Shown here: positions 12,955 to 13,856 of the stretch, in pieces
Layout of the letters: the number at the start of each line of letters is the position of its first letter
Numbering within the stretch: position 1 is the first letter of the stretch
Assembly (NCBI GenBank): GCA_002404195.1
Contig: DHJF01000003.1
Location: forward strand, 1-13,856
DNA from: Candidatus Saccharibacteria bacterium UBA4727
GTDB taxonomy: Bacteria; Patescibacteriota; Saccharimonadia; Saccharimonadales; Saccharimonadaceae
Direction of reading: 5' to 3'
DNA length: 13,856 bases
Made by a program: the position numbers and the translations under genes
The notes under the pieces: model-generated
Told to the model about the DNA's origin: nothing
The model's input: the letters and a program-made list of their open reading frames with translations, nothing else
Databases searched by the model: none

Positions 12955-12963
12955 TGATAAGAT
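12955..12963 (+). promoter_or_regulatory. Extended -10 promoter of the methyltransferase gene
   Basis: TGA-TAAGAT, 6 nt before the ATG at 12970; the same hairpin-promoter-ATG order as the first cassette. Confidence 0.5.
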
Positions 12964-12969
12964 AGATGC

Positions 12970-13728
12970 ATGACTGATGCAAATAACTATGATCGTTATG
13001 CTGCGATGCGCCAAGAAGCGCTTAAAATGGGCGAAAGCCTGCCGCACCGATTTGTCGAAAAACCCGCAATGAAAAAACTGATTCCTGACCTACAGGGCAA
13101 GCGAGTGCTCATGCTTGGATGTGGAACAGGTGAAGAATCCGTACTTCTTGAAGAGTATGGCGGAAAAGAGATGATCGGTATAGATTTTTCGAAAGAATCT
13201 GTACGGCTTGCAAATGCATCGTATCCTACGCATAATTTCACTGTCGGCGACATGCACAGCCTAGCATTTAACGATAACGCTTTCGACTTCGTGTATAGCA
13301 GTTTAACGGTGCACTATTCAGCAGACCCCGTAGTGGTATATAGGGAGGTTATGAGAGTACTCAAACCGGGCGGAATCTTCCAATTCTCCGTAGGCCACCC
13401 AATGCGCTGGGCATCAGAACGAACTACATTGGAGGGTAGAACGGTAAAATTAATGGGGTATACAGAGGGTGATGAACCACCACGCTTATACGGAGATTTT
13501 TCTAGCTTTCGTGAATATGAAGAGACATTTCAATCAGGTGAAACGTTAAAGTTCTGGGTTGGTCCGCCTAGTATGCACTTTGGACTTCTAAGACAGACTG
13601 GATTTGTCGTCAATGACTTTATTGAAACAAAAGCAGTCGAGGAAGCTAAAAGCGTAAATGAAAATTATTATGCTCGGTTTAGTCGTTTTCCTCAATTTGC
13701 AATATTCGTCGCAAGAAAACCCGAATAA
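12970..13728 (+). CDS. Class I SAM-dependent methyltransferase, cassette cargo
   Basis: This 252-residue protein has a clear Rossmann methyltransferase core: motif I MLGCGTG (48-54) preceded by KRVL, motif II IGIDFSKESVRLA (acidic Asp binding the ribose), NFTVGDMHSLAFNDNAFDFVYSSLTVHY, and post-motif RVLKPGGIFQFSVGHP (Methyltransf_11 type). The N-terminal ~40 residues (YDRYAAMRQEALKMGESLPHRFVEKPAMKKL) form a helical cap, and the C-terminal third (~165-250) carries an aromatic-rich substrate region. It probably methylates a small molecule or modified base; the substrate cannot be named. It stands alone between tail copies 3 and 4, with a leaderless start and more AT-rich codon use than upstream genes, which supports acquisition as a single-gene cassette. 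It is not truncated. Confidence 0.88.
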   Translation: MTDANNYDRYAAMRQEALKMGESLPHRFVEKPAMKKLIPDLQGKRVLMLGCGTGEESVLLEEYGGKEMIGIDFSKESVRLANASYPTHNFTVGDMHSLAFNDNAFDFVYSSLTVHYSADPVVVYREVMRVLKPGGIFQFSVGHPMRWASERTTLEGRTVKLMGYTEGDEPPRLYGDFSSFREYEETFQSGETLKFWVGPPSMHFGLLRQTGFVVNDFIETKAVEEAKSVNENYYARFSRFPQFAIFVARKPE

Positions 13729-13765
13729 AGAGCGGGCGTCCATTCATCATCAGTAATATAATCTT

Positions 13766-13793
13766 CCTGAAACGCATCCATTAGCCCCAGCCA
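13766..13793 (+). repeat. tRNA-tail repeat, copy 4 (28 bp)
   Basis: CCTGAAACGCATCCA, then TTAG-type spacer and CCCCAGCCA (13785-13793); 25 of 28 positions match copy 2, 1071 bp upstream, and 15 of 18 match the tRNA end from ATCC onwards. TATAAT at 13757-13762 lies 3 nt ahead of it. Confidence 0.8.
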
Positions 13794-13794
13794 G

Positions 13795-13829
13795 TAAAAA
13801 TGACACGCCGCAATAGTATGCCATTTTTA
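13795..13829 (+). terminator. Hairpin following repeat copy 4
   Basis: TAAAAATG (13795-13802) pairs with CATTTTTA (13822-13829), with a 19-nt apical region that can add a CA/TG pair. Its left arm, AAAATGAC, is the same as that of the tRNA-Gln terminator. It should end the methyltransferase transcript and opens the next interval, cut by the window edge. Confidence 0.6.
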
Positions 13830-13856
13830 TTCTGTGGTATTCAGGATTTCCCATCT

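Noticed and set aside
12748..13047. Open frames on both strands across the structured interval (12763-12957 plus, 12627-12902 and 12748-13047 minus)
   Set aside because: They run through hairpins, terminators and repeat copies, have no promoter or SD site suited to them, and overlap real genes. Low-complexity folding sequence explains the open frames.
13757..13762. TATAAT just before repeat copy 4 as a promoter
   Set aside because: No extended TG or -35 is seen, and a transcript from it would meet the copy 4 hairpin at once; it may only be AT-rich sequence.
12695..13793. Classical integron attC sites
   Set aside because: The junctions match the tRNA-Gln end and lack the core-site and paired-arm layout of attC; no integrase gene is present in the window.
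1..13856. CRISPR array, rRNA, insertion sequence or prophage genes
   Set aside because: No regularly spaced repeats of CRISPR type, no rRNA segments, and no transposase, integrase or phage structural motifs were found on either strand.

Overview
The window looks like chromosome from a small-genome bacterium of the Patescibacteria (CPR), most likely a Saccharibacteria (TM7) relative. This is inference. It rests on roughly balanced base composition with standard code use, dense small operons, extended -10 promoters that sit directly on start codons, and the style of the FtsX/LolD and two-component proteins. A marker-gene tree would settle it.

Left part (1-3061): the 3' end of cysS; a small basic protein with a very good Shine-Dalgarno (SD) site; then, on the minus strand, an AI-2E-family membrane protein and tRNA-guanine transglycosylase. 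The last two run leftwards to a strong hairpin at 585-610. Middle part (3062-6127): a plus-strand run of an FMN reductase-like flavoprotein, a YajQ-family protein, and an ABC exporter (ATPase plus ABC-2 permease, stop and start overlapping). A convergent 49-aa membrane protein gene (6124-6273, minus), short enough to be missed by routine gene calling, has its own promoter and a terminator embedded in the permease coding sequence. It diverges from an HxlR regulator.

Right-middle part (6719-12016): an OmpR-type response regulator and histidine kinase, followed by an FtsX/MacB-like permease and its LolD/MacB-like ATPase, a common sensor-exporter module for envelope or peptide stress. Next come a GreA-family factor with a structured leader, a strong terminator, and an unusual soluble protein that resembles only the cytoplasmic catalytic part of a P-type ATPase, with its key motifs degraded.

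Right end (12017-13856): tRNA-Gln(TTG) with encoded CCA. Downstream, the last bases of the tRNA (CCCCAGCCA) recur three more times. Each copy is followed by a hairpin resembling a terminator. Two of the three complete intervals then carry a promoter and one leaderless gene: an unknown acidic 147-aa protein and a methyltransferase. The third carries a highly structured element with no gene. I read this as a tRNA-anchored tandem array of small gene cassettes, the most unusual thing in the window.

Across the window, at least seven genes have a -10 box ending 6-9 nt before the start codon, so their mRNAs are probably leaderless. Genes inside operons instead use SD sites. No stretch over 300 bases lacks a gene.
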